Shown: positions 1 to 11,404 of the stretch, piece after piece
Position numbering within the stretch: the stretch's first letter is position 1
Layout of the letters: each line of letters starts with the position of its first letter
Assembly (NCBI GenBank): GCA_031308135.1
Contig: JAHLJT010004567.1
Span: 39,207,857-39,271,856 of the forward strand
Origin: Acheta domesticus
Taxonomy: Eukaryota > Arthropoda > Insecta > Orthoptera > Gryllidae
Direction of reading: 5' to 3'
Length of the DNA stretch: 64,000 bases
The notes under the pieces: model-generated
Told to the model about the DNA's origin: nothing
The model's input: the letters and a program-made list of their open reading frames with translations, nothing else
Database searches by the model: none
Translations under genes and position numbers: made by a program

Positions 1-300
1 CGGCCCCAGCCCCCGCTTCCGCCGCCCAGCCCGGCCACCGCCCCGCCGCCGACGCCCTTACCGGTCCCGCTCCCGCTCTCGCGCCACCTCGGGCGCGCTC
101 CGCCCCGCCCTCCTCGCCGCCCGTCGCCCATTCTTATCGCGCTGCCCCCGCGCTCTGCATCGGGGCGCCGCGGGCGAGAGGGAATTTGTATGGTAATGCG
201 ACGGCGGCGGCGGCTGCCGCGCGACTACCGGCTCCGCTCTCGAGAGGCTCCCCGCAGCGGCGGCGGCCGCGGAGGTGGAGGTGGCAGGAGGTTGATGCCG
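1..300. other. GC-rich CpG island
   Basis: Very GC-rich, CpG-dense sequence with CGG/GCC runs. It contains a few isolated AT motifs, including a GATA-type TTCTTATCGC near 132 and a TGGTAATGCG near 190. No convincing open frame or splice signal was seen. It abuts a SINE-A copy on its right side. It could be an unmethylated CpG island or regulatory element; the left edge is cut by the window. Confidence 0.6.
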
Positions 301-323
301 GTTGAGTCGGATCTCGAGTTGAT

Positions 324-846
324 GCTACCGGGAGAGGTGGCTTACGGCATGAACTGATGTCTCTGTAGTTCCTCTGACCGGGCGATCCTAGGTTCGAGAC
401 CCCACGATGTTGACTAGCTTGTCAGTAATTTGAATTAAGACGCTGTCTGGAGGAGAATTCTAGCGGCTCGCTGCTCTGATCAGTAATTTTCGTGGTTTCT
501 CCGATCAACACCAGGCGAATGCCGGAGCAGTGCCTTAAGAAACGGGCCACGGTCCGCGCGTGATCTTTCCTTCCTCTTCCTTGCCTTATCCTCACGTCTT
601 CCTTAGACACATACACACCCTAAAATGCACTACATTACCACAAATGCCGGGAGACCGGTCGGAGACTTGTCCTGGCTGGGGTGGTGCTCCGATTGTGGGA
701 TATACCTGGTTGGGGAAACTCCCGGCGCAGGATTTCGCCATCCAGCGGGGGAAGATCACTGCCATCTCCCGAGGAAAAACATGTACTACATTTTCGGAAC
801 TAATGGCCTTATCAGTTTACGCCCCGGAATCACTAATAATTAATCG
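324..846 (+). mobile_element. SINE-A copy 1, near full length
   Basis: The tRNA-like head begins near CCGGGAGAGGTGGCTTACGG, with box A around TGGCTTACGG and box B in CTAGGTTCGAGACCCC near 388-404. A body of about 440 bp shared with the other copies follows: GGAGGAGAATTCTAGCGGC, a CTCTGATCAG...CCGATCAAC hairpin, CAGGCGAATGCCGGAGCAG, the CTTCCTCTTCC pyrimidine block, CTGGCTGGGGTGGTGCTCC, GGAACTAATGGCCTTATCAG and GGAATCACTAAT. The end is ATTAATCG, a degenerate simple-repeat tail. Small open frames here are incidental. No clear target-site duplication was found. Confidence 0.82.
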
Positions 847-1374
847 AGGTGATAGAGGGCATTATAGAAGGTGGAGTTGGTAGTTGAGGAATTGGGTTAG
901 ACGAAGTGTGAGACGCAGGAGGTACCGGTTGAAGTGTGATTTGAGGCTGTAGCTGAGCGGTTGTGATGGCAGTTGCAGGGTCCGCTGAGACGGCGAGTGA
1001 GGTAGTTGGGTAGCGATGGAGGCCATGGCGTGTGTTCAACTTGCTTCGGTTGTAGCTGGTGCGTGAGTGGCGGAGGAAGCCTCAGGAATATGGTCAATGA
1101 TTTTATTTTTTATTTTTATTTCTATTTTTAATTGCAAAATGAGATGATGATAATGCAACTCTAAGTCAAGTGTTTCTTCCGTTGTTAGGAGCGAGTAGTT
1201 TTATTCATAGACAAAACAAAGGAAGTAGGTATAGCAAACTCCTTAATACAAAGAATTTAAAGTTTGTGGATTATGAAGAGAATATTCGAGTTTTTGTAGA
1301 TAATGAAATTGTTAATTTTGTTGGCATGTGTCTGCCGGATTGTGGAGGAAGATTTGTAAAGGGAGTGGACTACG
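847..1374. other. Intergenic, no gene recognised
   Basis: The first 240 bp are purine-rich with GTTG/GAGG words, then AT-rich sequence follows. A plus-strand open frame at 1170-1415 (81 codons) has no recognisable similarity. It lies where the 3' untranslated region of the neighbouring minus-strand LINE fragment would be, so it is probably not a gene. Confidence 0.4.
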
Positions 1375-1620
1375 TTATTCTAGGTGATCTGAGGGTTGGT
1401 CTAGACAAAGATTGAGATGGATGCGCCTGTAGGCTCTAGGTAGAGTATAAAATGTATGAGACCTTTTGGTAATATGAAGAACAGATTCAATGGCAAAATC
1501 TATGTGAATGTTCTTATTAGTTGCATTCCAATGGGCGTTTATTGCTCTTCTGGAGACCTTGATTTGTAAGAGTTTGAATTTTCTTGATAGTTGTTGGGGC
1601 GTTTCCCCAAACTGGACAAG
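1375..1620 (-). pseudogene. Jockey-like LINE, pol C-terminal fragment (frameshifted)
   Basis: On the minus strand the sequence encodes the conserved C-terminal segment seen after the reverse transcriptase domain in jockey-clade non-LTR retrotransposons. One frame gives CPVWGNA followed by IKKIQTL. A second frame then gives a LLQIKV segment followed by INAHWNATNKNIH, matching the family pattern of 'LQNK' then 'NAPW...NKxIHxDL'. The change of frame within one conserved block means the copy is broken. The frame closes at 1375 after a short tail, as expected for the element's C-terminus. Upstream on the minus strand (1621-1917) the frame stays open but is low complexity and contains a 15-bp tandem repeat, so the rest of the polymerase is missing. 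The clade assignment rests on motif memory, not on a search. Confidence 0.65.
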
Positions 1621-1773
1621 CGCAAGTGAGAAGTGGTCGTTGCTGGAGGAAATAGGGGACTGCGCATGACGTGGCGACAGCTGTGACAGTCGCAGTTGCT
1701 GCGAGGGAAGTGGTGACGCCGATGATGAAACGAACGTGGGCGGAGGAGTTGGAGGCATTTCTATGGAACAGCG

Positions 1774-1833
1774 GTTGAGGCTGTGCCGATTGAGGCTGTG
1801 CCGGTTGAGGCTGTGCCGGTTGAGGCAGTGCCG
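1774..1833. repeat. 15-bp tandem repeat, 4 units
   Basis: Four consecutive units of the form GTTGAGGCTGTGCCG at 1774, 1789, 1804 and 1819. The second starts with A and the fourth has CAG for CTG. Fifteen is a multiple of three, so the array stays open in frame on the minus strand and inflates an otherwise meaningless 180-codon ORF. Confidence 0.9.
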
Positions 1834-1919
1834 GTTTAGTCGAACTGTGGCAAAACGGCGGCGATGATTTCTCTTTTCGAACTTCTTTCTCACTCTTTCA
1901 TTTCTCACTACTTTCAAAA

Positions 1920-2940
1920 AGAAAAACAGGAAAAGAAATTAAAAACACAGTAAATGTGATAAGAAAGGGGATACAATGTTTCCGAAATGCAAGACAAAGT
2001 GTACAAGACAAGTGCATTAGGTATGTTTATGTACTTGTATTAACTTTATCAATTCCTATGTTTTTTTGTAAAAATGAGAGTTAGAGATGTTAGATATGTT
2101 TGTACAAACAATTTTTCATTTTTGCTTCTAGACGTTTTCATTGACACTTCACTACTTTGACTGGTTCGGCCTCATATTTTCCCGAAATTTCTGTTTTTTT
2201 TTTTCTTCTGGGTACGACTTTTAATCTGATGAGGAAGTTGTTGGAATACGTTTCGTACGTGTCGAGATTAAATCAGGATGTAAAAGCTCACAGTAATTTC
2301 GGCTTTTTCTGAGTGGATAATCATCTTGGCTGGTTTTCGATGGCAGAGTAGGCGACGAAGGTAAATGGCATGAATTGAGAAGGAAACTTGAAACGAAAAA
2401 TAAAAATGTAAGAATATGTCATGAGAATGTAAATTGGCAGATGCAAGATTATTGAGGAATGATGGCCAATGTATGATGAGGAATGGGGACTTGGGGTGTG
2501 GTAATGATACAAAGGCTCGTATACAGAAGTAAAGACAAATTTAGTAGAAGTAGAACACGGATGTAGAGGAGGTTGGGCGTTAATTCGTACTGACAGTAAA
2601 AATAATATACTATTAAAGAGATGCGAATTGATTTTTCTATTCCTTTCACATTACTACTAACCTGTTTGGTCATGTGACACATACATCATATAATCACAAT
2701 GATTGCAATCCATGTATTATAATTCTAGTTACCCGTTTTCCTTTTAAGACCGGATGCAAATTTGATTATATCGCCTTTTCTCGACTCAACCTACAAACCT
2801 CCAAATGTATTTTTCAACTTTGATGTTCCGAGAAAGTGCGCTCTAATATCAACCTAAGAGCCATATCAGTTTAAATTGCTTGAGGAGTAACTTATACAGA
2901 TTATCATTTCATTGGTAGATAAATGAGAGGTTGAAAAGTG
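1920..2940. other. AT-rich intergenic, nothing recognised
   Basis: AT-rich single-copy-looking sequence with short homopolymers. The only open frames are below 80 codons and lack recognisable motifs. Confidence 0.4.
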
Positions 2941-3360
2941 TTGTCAGGTAGTGAGAGTATGGCCTACAAGAGGCGCTGGGACGGTGCAAGATGAATGATA
3001 ATCAAGATGGTGTCGGTCACGGTGGGTCTTGGAGGGGCCTATGTTGTACGCTGTTGTCGGGTGCAAATACGGAAGACGGAGTGGGCGTCTTATGGCCAGC
3101 GACGCTGTTGTTGCGACAATTGGCCGTATCGTTGGCGACGAAAGCTGTGGGACGGGTGTCGGTGGCGGCAGTAACGGCGTCTGCGATGGCAGCAGAAACG
3201 TTGATGACGGCGGCGACGGTGACAGTGACGCAAAGCCCCGTGGGAACCTGTGAACTCGGTCAACTGGACGGCGTCCAGCTTCGTCGCAACGAAGACGGCG
3301 TTGTCTGCCTGGGTAACTGGTTGGCCGCTGTCTTGGCAAACGCTACTGTGTGACGTTGGA
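2941..3360. other. Moderately GC-rich segment, no clear gene
   Basis: The sequence rises to moderate GC and has overlapping open frames on both strands (131 codons minus, 120 codons plus). Both translate to Ala/Gly/Val/Thr- or Pro/Ser/Arg-rich protein without motifs. Openness on both strands is a composition effect (GNC/GCN words), so no CDS is called. Confidence 0.4.
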
Positions 3361-3420
3361 GAAGTCTTGTCTTCTTTTGGGCGCTCATCATCTCAATCCT
3401 ACATGGTTCATTCTTTATAG

Positions 3421-3507
3421 AATGCACGTAAAAACCTTTCCTTCATCCAATGCACAAAAAACACCGAAGGAACAATTCTTTGTTCCTTCACTGTTTTTAT
3501 GTGCATT
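3421..3507. repeat. Two-tier hairpin (inverted repeat)
   Basis: Outer arms AATGCACGTAAAAAC (3421-3435) and GTTTTTATGTGCATT (3493-3507) pair at 14 of 15 positions. Inner arms GAAGGAACAA (3466-3475) and TTGTTCCTTC (3480-3489) pair perfectly. It could be a very short MITE or a structured-RNA locus. No promoter signal was seen. Confidence 0.7.
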
Positions 3508-4175
3508 AATACTAAATTACTATGAATTGTATTGGCACGAAACTTACCAAACACCAAAACTTGACTTGTGAGAAATAATCAAACGTTCACAAAAACTTCA
3601 AAGAGGCAAAATTCACTTACCGTTGGGCCTTGAAAGAATGTATTAAAGGCTCTAATGCAAGCTTGTTAACATGATTTCAAAAAATAATTATAAATGATCT
3701 ACTTAAGATGTCAACAAATCGTTATATTCAAAATACATAAATTGAAACTGGTGGTACATACATGTATTCTTAAGCGGGAAACAAACCTAAACTGAAAATG
3801 AAATTTACGAGTTACTTAAAATTTTGTTGGTAACGGAAAATATGCAACTGTTTTACATTTCAATTCACTTTAAAAAATATACAATACATTAGTTGTTTCT
3901 TTCTTTGCAGCTACGATAATTTGCTTTTTATGTTATAGTTTTATATCGAAAACAAACAATGCTCGCTTAGTTTCCAGTATGGCGTCTCTGAAATACATAC
4001 TACATATCTTCGTGTATCAGAACAAAAGAGCCGAGACCACCTTGACGAAGGCGGCGAGTCTTCGCCTGTTCCGATGCCAGATGATACCAACCCATTCCCC
4101 AATTTCGATCGCTTTCACTCGACTTCCGGCGGTATGACTAGCAGCACGTCTTACATCGTGTACTCTGCCTCGGAA
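3508..4175. other. AT-rich intergenic, nothing recognised
   Basis: AT-rich sequence without long open frames or recognised repeats. Confidence 0.4.
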
Positions 4176-4625
4176 CAAAGCGAAGTGCGCGGCGCGGCAC
4201 GGAGGAGAGAAAGTTCGTGGGCCGCGGGCAGCGCGGCCGGCGGCGGGGGCGGGCGTCGCTACGCGCGTGAAGCGGCAGCTGCCGGCTGCTCCCTGCCCTC
4301 GCCTCCCCTCCCCGCCCCTCCCCCTTCCCCCCTCCCCCGTTCATCGCTTTCGATCGGGGCCGACCACCTCGGACGCCGCCTCCGCCGCCGGCCGCGCCGC
4401 GCCGCGCCACCCGCCTGACCTCTCGCCGCTTGCACCGGCCACCCGCCTCTATTTGCCTACGGACACGGCCCAGTTGAACCGCTCGGCGGAGGAGGAGGAG
4501 ACGGGACGTGCACGCGGCCGCGCGACCCCGGGTGCGACGACCCTGCGCACCCCCTGCGCAAACGACACGGCCCCACCGAACCTCGCCTCGCACAGCACGA
4601 CGCGTGGCGAGTCTCCGCTGTCGCG
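4176..4625. other. GC-rich island
   Basis: CpG-dense island with CCTCCCC and GCGCCGC words, leading directly into the pentamer minisatellite. Long open frames occur on both strands (for example 208 codons minus) but are Arg/Pro/Gly-rich artefacts of composition. Confidence 0.6.
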
Positions 4626-5040
4626 ATGGAGTGTGAGTGGATCGGATGGGGTGGGATGAGATGGAATGAAATGGGATGGGATGAAATGGAATGGGATGGG
4701 TTGAGGATGGGGATGGGATGGGACGGGACCGGATGGGATCGGATGGGATGGGATGGCATGGCATGGGATGGGTCGGGACGGGACGGGACGGGACGAGTCG
4801 GGACGGGACGGGTCGGGACGGGACGGGACGGGTCGGGACGGGACGGGATGAGACGGGACGGGATGGGACGGGATGGGATGGGATGGCATGGCATGGAACG
4901 GGATAGAATGGGGTGAGATGTGATGGAATGGAATAGAATGGGGTCAGATGGGATATGACAGAATGTATTAGAATAGAATAGAATGGGGTGAGATGTGATG
5001 TGATGGGATACGATGTGATGGAATAGGGTGGGGATGGCGT
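4626..5040. repeat. GGGAY pentamer minisatellite
   Basis: About 415 bp of degenerate five-base units. The left third is mainly GGGAT/GAAAT. The centre (about 4765-4870) is GGGAC with interspersed GGTCG. The right third reverts to GGGAT/GAATA. The G-strand is the plus strand, with many consecutive GGG runs, so G-quadruplex formation is possible. Open frames rich in His/Pro/Ser or Trp/Asp/Gly here are repeat translations. Confidence 0.92.
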
Positions 5041-5254
5041 GATACATCATTCCAAATGATATTCAATAAAACAAATTATTCATACTATATTTCCAAGTAT
5101 ACTACACTATATATTACCAAATTAAAGCACACGAGAAAAATTTGGGGGATCAATTACATTTTCCAGATGTGCTCTGGAGCCCCTTCACTCAATTTGGTTT
5201 CATCTTATTTTACTTTATGTCGTCAATAGTAACTGTAAAGATGGCGTGTAATAA

Positions 5255-7027
<1,773 letters not shown>

Positions 7028-7106
7028 AGTTACAAAAAAGTAGAAGAATGTAAAATCAGAAGTTTAAAATAGTATAATATTCCATTCTTCTACTTTTCTT
7101 GTAACT
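7028..7106. repeat. Hairpin, about 23-bp arms
   Basis: Left arm at 7028-7050 (begins AGTTACAAAAAAGTAGAAG) is the reverse complement, with one extra base, of the right arm at 7083-7106 (ends CTACTTTTCTTGTAACT). The loop is about 32 bp and AT-rich. It may be a mini-MITE or fold-back; no target-site duplication is evident. Confidence 0.75.
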
Positions 7107-7837
7107 AACTTTTGTAATTTTCTTCTAAATATAGTGTACGATATTCAACGAATGTTTCAACTAACCCCATTAGCACTTCATGAAAAATGTATACACGTAA
7201 CTTTCACAATCAGTGATATCCTAAACAGTATTATTCTAATTCCCAAAATTATAAGTGCATTCGTAAAGAAAGTAAATTGTCTCCCAAAGCCGTTGTATGC
7301 AGGACGATGTATCGGCTCCATGACGTTCAATACAAATTTGAAAAGAACGCGGTTGGGTTCCGATTGTCAAACCTGGGCGACATCGCAACTTGATCGCGGC
7401 GCCACCCACACGCCCCGTTAGGGGGTCACAATCGCAATCTGGGTATCCCTGCAAAATCTCGAATAACTAAAGTCTAGTTGCATATCCTATTGCGCGTCGC
7501 CGGCCGCGAACAGGCTGGAGCAACAAATGGAGTGTGTCAGGTCAGCACCAAAGATGACGGAACTTATGCAGCTAAGGTCAAGGGTTGCTCGTATAACCAA
7601 TGGTTTGGCACTTTGGAGTTTTATGGTAGTATAATTTAGCCAAATTTCAAAGATTCTTCGATAAAATTTCTATCAGATAGCTCCAACAATATTCCTGAGC
7701 GCATGGGCAGGGATTTCAATGAGCGCAAGACTTGCAGCAAAATTATTTTTGGTTATAATGGTTTACAGGAAACACGGCGGGATTCCCAGTTGTCTCAAAA
7801 TTTGTACGGCATCTCAAGTCAATCTCCGCGAACGTTC

Positions 7838-8090
7838 TAGCGACCATCAGGAAACAATTGAAGAGCTTATTTTCAAAGTGACATATCTTCAAGAAAAAAA
7901 AGTTTAGAAATGGGTTATAGTATTTAAATTTGGCTAATAGTTCATGATTGGATTCAACGGTTTTCGGATTCGGGTCATGGAAAAGCAGTTTTAGAAAATA
8001 TTGATTTGTAAAAATACAAAACAAAGGGAAACGAAGAAATGTCACTTGAAAAATAAGTTCTTCAATTTGCAGTCTGACGACCTCTGATAA
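7838..8090. mobile_element. R4: inverted-repeat (MITE-like) element
   Basis: Arms of about 50 bp, 7840-7890 and 8032-8083, are imperfect reverse complements. The left contains CAATTGAAGAGCTTATTTTC and the right contains GAAAAATAAGTTCTTCAATT. The right half, including TACAAAACAAAG, recurs near 45590-45660, so it is a dispersed element. No transposase is encoded. Confidence 0.6.
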
Positions 8091-8291
8091 ATCCATTACT
8101 ACACATCACCGTTTTTTAAAATATATTTATTAATACTTGTTCGACAAAATATTTGTCTTTCAAGTGTGCGAACATTATTTTACATTGAAAGGAACATGAG
8201 GAGAAATTTAAATAGTAACCTCTAACATACTACTGACAGGTATTTTTGATTTTGATAAAACAATGATAAAAATAAACATAGTTTATAAATA

Positions 8292-8495
8292 TTACATAAT
8301 ATGACCCATCACCGTGAGTCGACTATCGCGCCAGGCGAAGACGAATCCCGTTTGCATGCTGTGGTCAACTTTTCTTAACCCTTTATCTGCATTCCCAAAA
8401 AAGGCATAACCACATTGCTTCCCGTTATATTTTCCTGCTGTATAAGGTATCATTGCTGTGAAGATCGCCCTCACACTTTCGTATTTGAAGAACAC
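8292..8495 (-). other. Unrecognised 67-codon open frame
   Basis: The minus-strand frame has a non-repetitive, protein-like composition (Phe, Tyr, Gly, Lys, Trp). No family is recognised and no splice or promoter context is visible. It is listed only because it is not low complexity; it may be chance. Confidence 0.1.
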
Positions 8496-8774
8496 GAGAG
8501 AGAAAAATAAGTAATGCTCCTTTTAACGTTGCTGTTTTTGTCATACTCTAGTATTGTAATGTTTAGAACAGGAAGGAAAAAGGAAGGATTTGTTATTTTG
8601 GAATTAAATGTATTCAGTATCATTAATTCATTAATTTATTGAAGTTGGTTTCTACCAAGGTTGGGGCAACTCCACGAAGGAAGGACAATGAAGCCACGCT
8701 CTTCGATTAAAATACACAGAATTATTTTTTTACTTCTCTCCTGAAACATCAACTGGCAAGCAATCTGGCTAAGT

Positions 8775-8868
8775 CTTCTGAAGTAGCCAAAAGTGTCGCG
8801 CTCGCGCATTAATTGAGAAGCACATTTGGGGGCACCTGACCGCGGGATGCAATCGAGTTAAGCCTTCT
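8775..8868. repeat. Left member of a direct repeat flanking SINE-A copy 2
   Basis: Runs from CTTCTGAAGTAGCC to CCGCGGGATGCAATCG. It aligns with 9331-9414 at roughly two thirds identity by eye, best over CACCTGNCCGCGGGATGCA. The pair brackets SINE-A copy 2 and is much longer than a normal target-site duplication. Confidence 0.55.
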
Positions 8869-9330
8869 GATTAATTGATTGATTAATTGTTAGTGATTCC
8901 GGGTATTGCTGCTAAGGGCATAGTCCCGGAAGTGTAGTGCATGTTTCTCTCGGCAGGTAGCGGTGGTCTTTCCCCGCTGGATGGCGAGATCTACCATCCT
9001 ACCCATCTACCATCCGCTAGCGGGATTTTCCCAACCAGGTATCTCTACCAACGAGGAACCGCCCCAGCCGGGACGAACGCTAAGCTCCCGACCGATTGGT
9101 GGTAGTGTAGTGCATGTTAATGTGAGTTTAAGTAAGGGGTAAGGATAGGACAAAGAAGAGGATGCTAAGACCGCGCGTGGTACGTTTATTAGGGCACTGC
9201 TCCGGCATTCGCCTGGTGTTAATCGCAGAACCCACGGTAAACTACCGACATATCAGTCGGCCGTCAGAATTTCCCTCCAGACAGCGACTGGATTCGACCT
9301 AGCTGACTCCGAGCTTCTCCCGGTCTGAGC
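8866..9330 (-). mobile_element. SINE-A copy 2
   Basis: Minus orientation. The 3' tail reads GATTAATTGATTGATTAATT at the left. It is followed by GTGATTCCGGG, CCCCGCTGGATGGCGAGATC, CCGCTAGCGGG, CCAACCAGGTATCTC, GCTCCGGCATTCGCCTGGTG, the CCTCCAGACAGCGACTGGAT block and a decayed tRNA-like head near 9305-9330. About 30 bp of local duplication (ATCTACCATCC twice) lies near 8990-9015. Confidence 0.8.
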
Positions 9331-9414
9331 CTTCTGGAGAAGCCAGAAGTGAAAGGGGTTAACGGGGAAGCGCGTGTGAGGAACACCTGCCCGCGGGATG
9401 CAGTCGGGCGAAGA
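9331..9414. repeat. Right member of a direct repeat flanking SINE-A copy 2
   Basis: Partner of 8775-8868 (CTTCTGGAGAAGCC to CCGCGGGATGCAGTCG). It merges into the GC island on its right. Confidence 0.55.
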
Positions 9415-9790
9415 GGCTGGAGCAGCGAGCGGACCAGCGCGGCGGGCGGCTGGGCCAGCTCTCCCGCGGCGCGCCGCGTCCGTCGCCCGGAGGCCCGACC
9501 CCAAGGTGACACGCAACGCGACGCGATGCGATGCGACCTGACACGATGCGACGCCCCGCGGCACGGCGCTGCGGAGACGCCCCAGGGTCAACGTCCGAAC
9601 CACGTGCGCCGGCGCTTTATCGAGACGTCATCGGAACTCCCAACAATGATCTCGTGCTGGCGCGCGCCCCGCCCCCACCCCCGCCCCGCCCCCGCCTGCA
9701 CCCGCCCCGCCCCGACGCGACGCGACACGACGCGACGCCCCGCCAGCTGCCGCCTCAAATCCCTGGGTCTCGCGCGAGGTGCTGACTGCT
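9375..9790. other. GC-rich island
   Basis: CpG-dense sequence with ACGCGACGCGATGCGATGCG and CCCGCCCCGCCCCCG words. The 172-codon plus-strand ORF through it is Arg/Pro/Ala/Thr-rich and lacks motifs; it is judged a composition artefact. Confidence 0.6.
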
Positions 9791-10048
9791 CTGTCACGGA
9801 ACGAGTTCCGTCTTCTGCGGTACCAAGTGGGTGTTGGTATTCAACGCAGAACATTCATTGCATGTAGACGTATGATTCCCATTAAATTTGAAAAACGATT
9901 GCAGAAACAAATGCTGTCGTTGAAGAGATTGTTGTCTATTTTATTCAGAAGGAAAGTTGAAAAGAGCGAGATAAATTCGTATGTACTCAAAACACATTTA
10001 CGTGCCTAAAAGTATTTCTTAATAAAATCATTTAAAATTTTGTAATAT

Positions 10049-10126
10049 GTAGATACATATAGATAGATACAGATAGATAGACATGTAGATAGATATATAG
10101 ATTGATAGATAGATAGATAGATAGAT
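10049..10126. repeat. (GATA)n microsatellite, left block
   Basis: AGATAGATAC units becoming pure GATA (TAGA) from about 10104 to 10126. It ends exactly where the R1-like LINE reading frame begins. Confidence 0.9.
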
Positions 10127-10351
10127 GGCCATGAACTAGATGACGCCGAACATTCGGCATTCCATTGTACAAGATGGGACACGCTAAGACATCGTATAAT
10201 ATGGGAGGTCGGATGTAATGTCACACCAGAAAACATGGTGACATTAATGATTCACAACAAGGAGAAGTGGGCAGGAATAGATAGATATATCACCGCCATC
10301 CTCAAGAAGAAGGAAGAAGACGAAAGAAATAGCAACCAGAGTCGAACTTGA
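10127..10351 (+). pseudogene. R1-clade-like LINE, pol C-terminal fragment
   Basis: In frame from 10127 to the TGA at 10349-10351 the translation starts GHELDDAEHSAFHC and continues TRW, then TPENMV, a segment with KEKW, and AILKKKEEDER. This matches the C-terminal zinc-knuckle region of R1/jockey-group polymerases (pattern 'GxxxDTAEHxLFxCxRW', then 'TPxNIV', then 'EExWxAVxxFxxxIL', then a Lys/Glu-rich end). The frame is intact over about 74 codons, but everything upstream, including the first Cys pair, is missing, so this is a 5'-truncated insertion. A 3' untranslated region of about 180 bp and a second GATA block follow. The family is assigned from motif knowledge; no search was run. Confidence 0.75.
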
Positions 10352-10534
10352 ATAGTACCTTAAAGTACTATAGCTGACACCACCCTGAAGTAATGCATAA
10401 TTGCGATTCCAGGGTGGATAACGCCAGGCACATAAAGGGTTTGTGGTTTTAGTGAGTAGAAATCTCACACTCTTAAGGAATGCGGGCTCCTCAGCGTATT
10501 GTTGAAGACTTCCACAGTTCCCGTCGTAAAAAAA
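10127..10534 (+). mobile_element. 5'-truncated R1-like LINE inside a GATA tract
   Basis: The unit consists of the pol 3' end (to 10351), then a 3' UTR with an AGTACCTTAAAGTACT palindrome near 10354, then GTCGTAAAAAAATAGG running into GATA repeats. Both junctions are GATA microsatellite. R1-clade elements such as Waldo and Mino are known to target microsatellites, so target-specific insertion into GATA is a reasonable inference. Confidence 0.65.
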
Positions 10535-10538
10535 TAGG

Positions 10539-10586
<48 letters not shown>
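10535..10586. repeat. (GATA)n microsatellite, right block
   Basis: About 50 bp of near-perfect GATA directly after the LINE 3' end. It may be element tail, split target, or both. Confidence 0.92.
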
Positions 10587-11404
10587 ACAATCTTTGAGAT
10601 TTAATGCAATTTTAAGTTCTCATTTTAGAGTACTTATTTCAGCCTCCATTGCACCTCCCATTTATTTGATGTAAATTGCATTCTTCTACCAACACTCTTG
10701 GAAGGTTTTATTTTCAATGGTTGGCCAGTGATGACTTGCTTTCTTCAACAGAACAAGAAGCAAACAGCGAGAATGTACTTAACCGTAGGGAGACGTGACT
10801 AATCAGTTCGGGGAATATTTAGGTTCCTGATCGGTGGGTCATCCTTAGAAGTTCTTTCAAGCCTCCATTCATTCTGAGAAGCGTTTTACGGATGAGTCAG
10901 TTCCGGAACCTGCAAAAATTAACACTTGAGAACCGAGCCACCACCATTGATAATGTTAACAAACTGGATCGACTGGAATTTTATCGATTATTAGAACATT
11001 TAGATTATTTTCAGTTATCGATCGTTAAGAAGTCTACGAAACGAAAACCTACTCTTATGTTACAGCGTATATGGAATTTATAAAACTAAAATAACTAAAC
11101 TTCAACCGTCACATAGGAGATCATCAAATTACTTGCCTTCGATTCTTGCACTTTAATTTATTCAAATTAAGTCACTGAGAAAGTAAATTAAAATAAATCA
11201 TGTACCTAACCAGAAAATATATTACATAAATTACATACCTGCTACGAAAGGTTGTCAGCTTCTAACAGCCATTCAGAATATCACTATTACATATAATTTT
11301 CGAAATGTAAATATCGCAGTGTCATTATGCAACGCTCTTCCTCGTATGCAGCGGATGGCAGTTCTTTCCTGTCCGCTAAGTGAAAAATTGACTTTGTCGC
11401 GCTA
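10587..11404. other. AT-rich intergenic, nothing recognised
   Basis: AT-rich. A 63-codon plus-strand ORF (10892-11083) is non-repetitive but unrecognised. Confidence 0.35.

Noticed and set aside
4138..5050. Long His/Pro/Ser-rich ORFs across the pentamer array
   Set aside because: Pentamer units read through all frames; repeat translation, not protein coding.
10049..10586. CRISPR-like array (regular GATA repeats)
   Set aside because: Simple microsatellite without spacers; the gap between the tracts is a LINE fragment.
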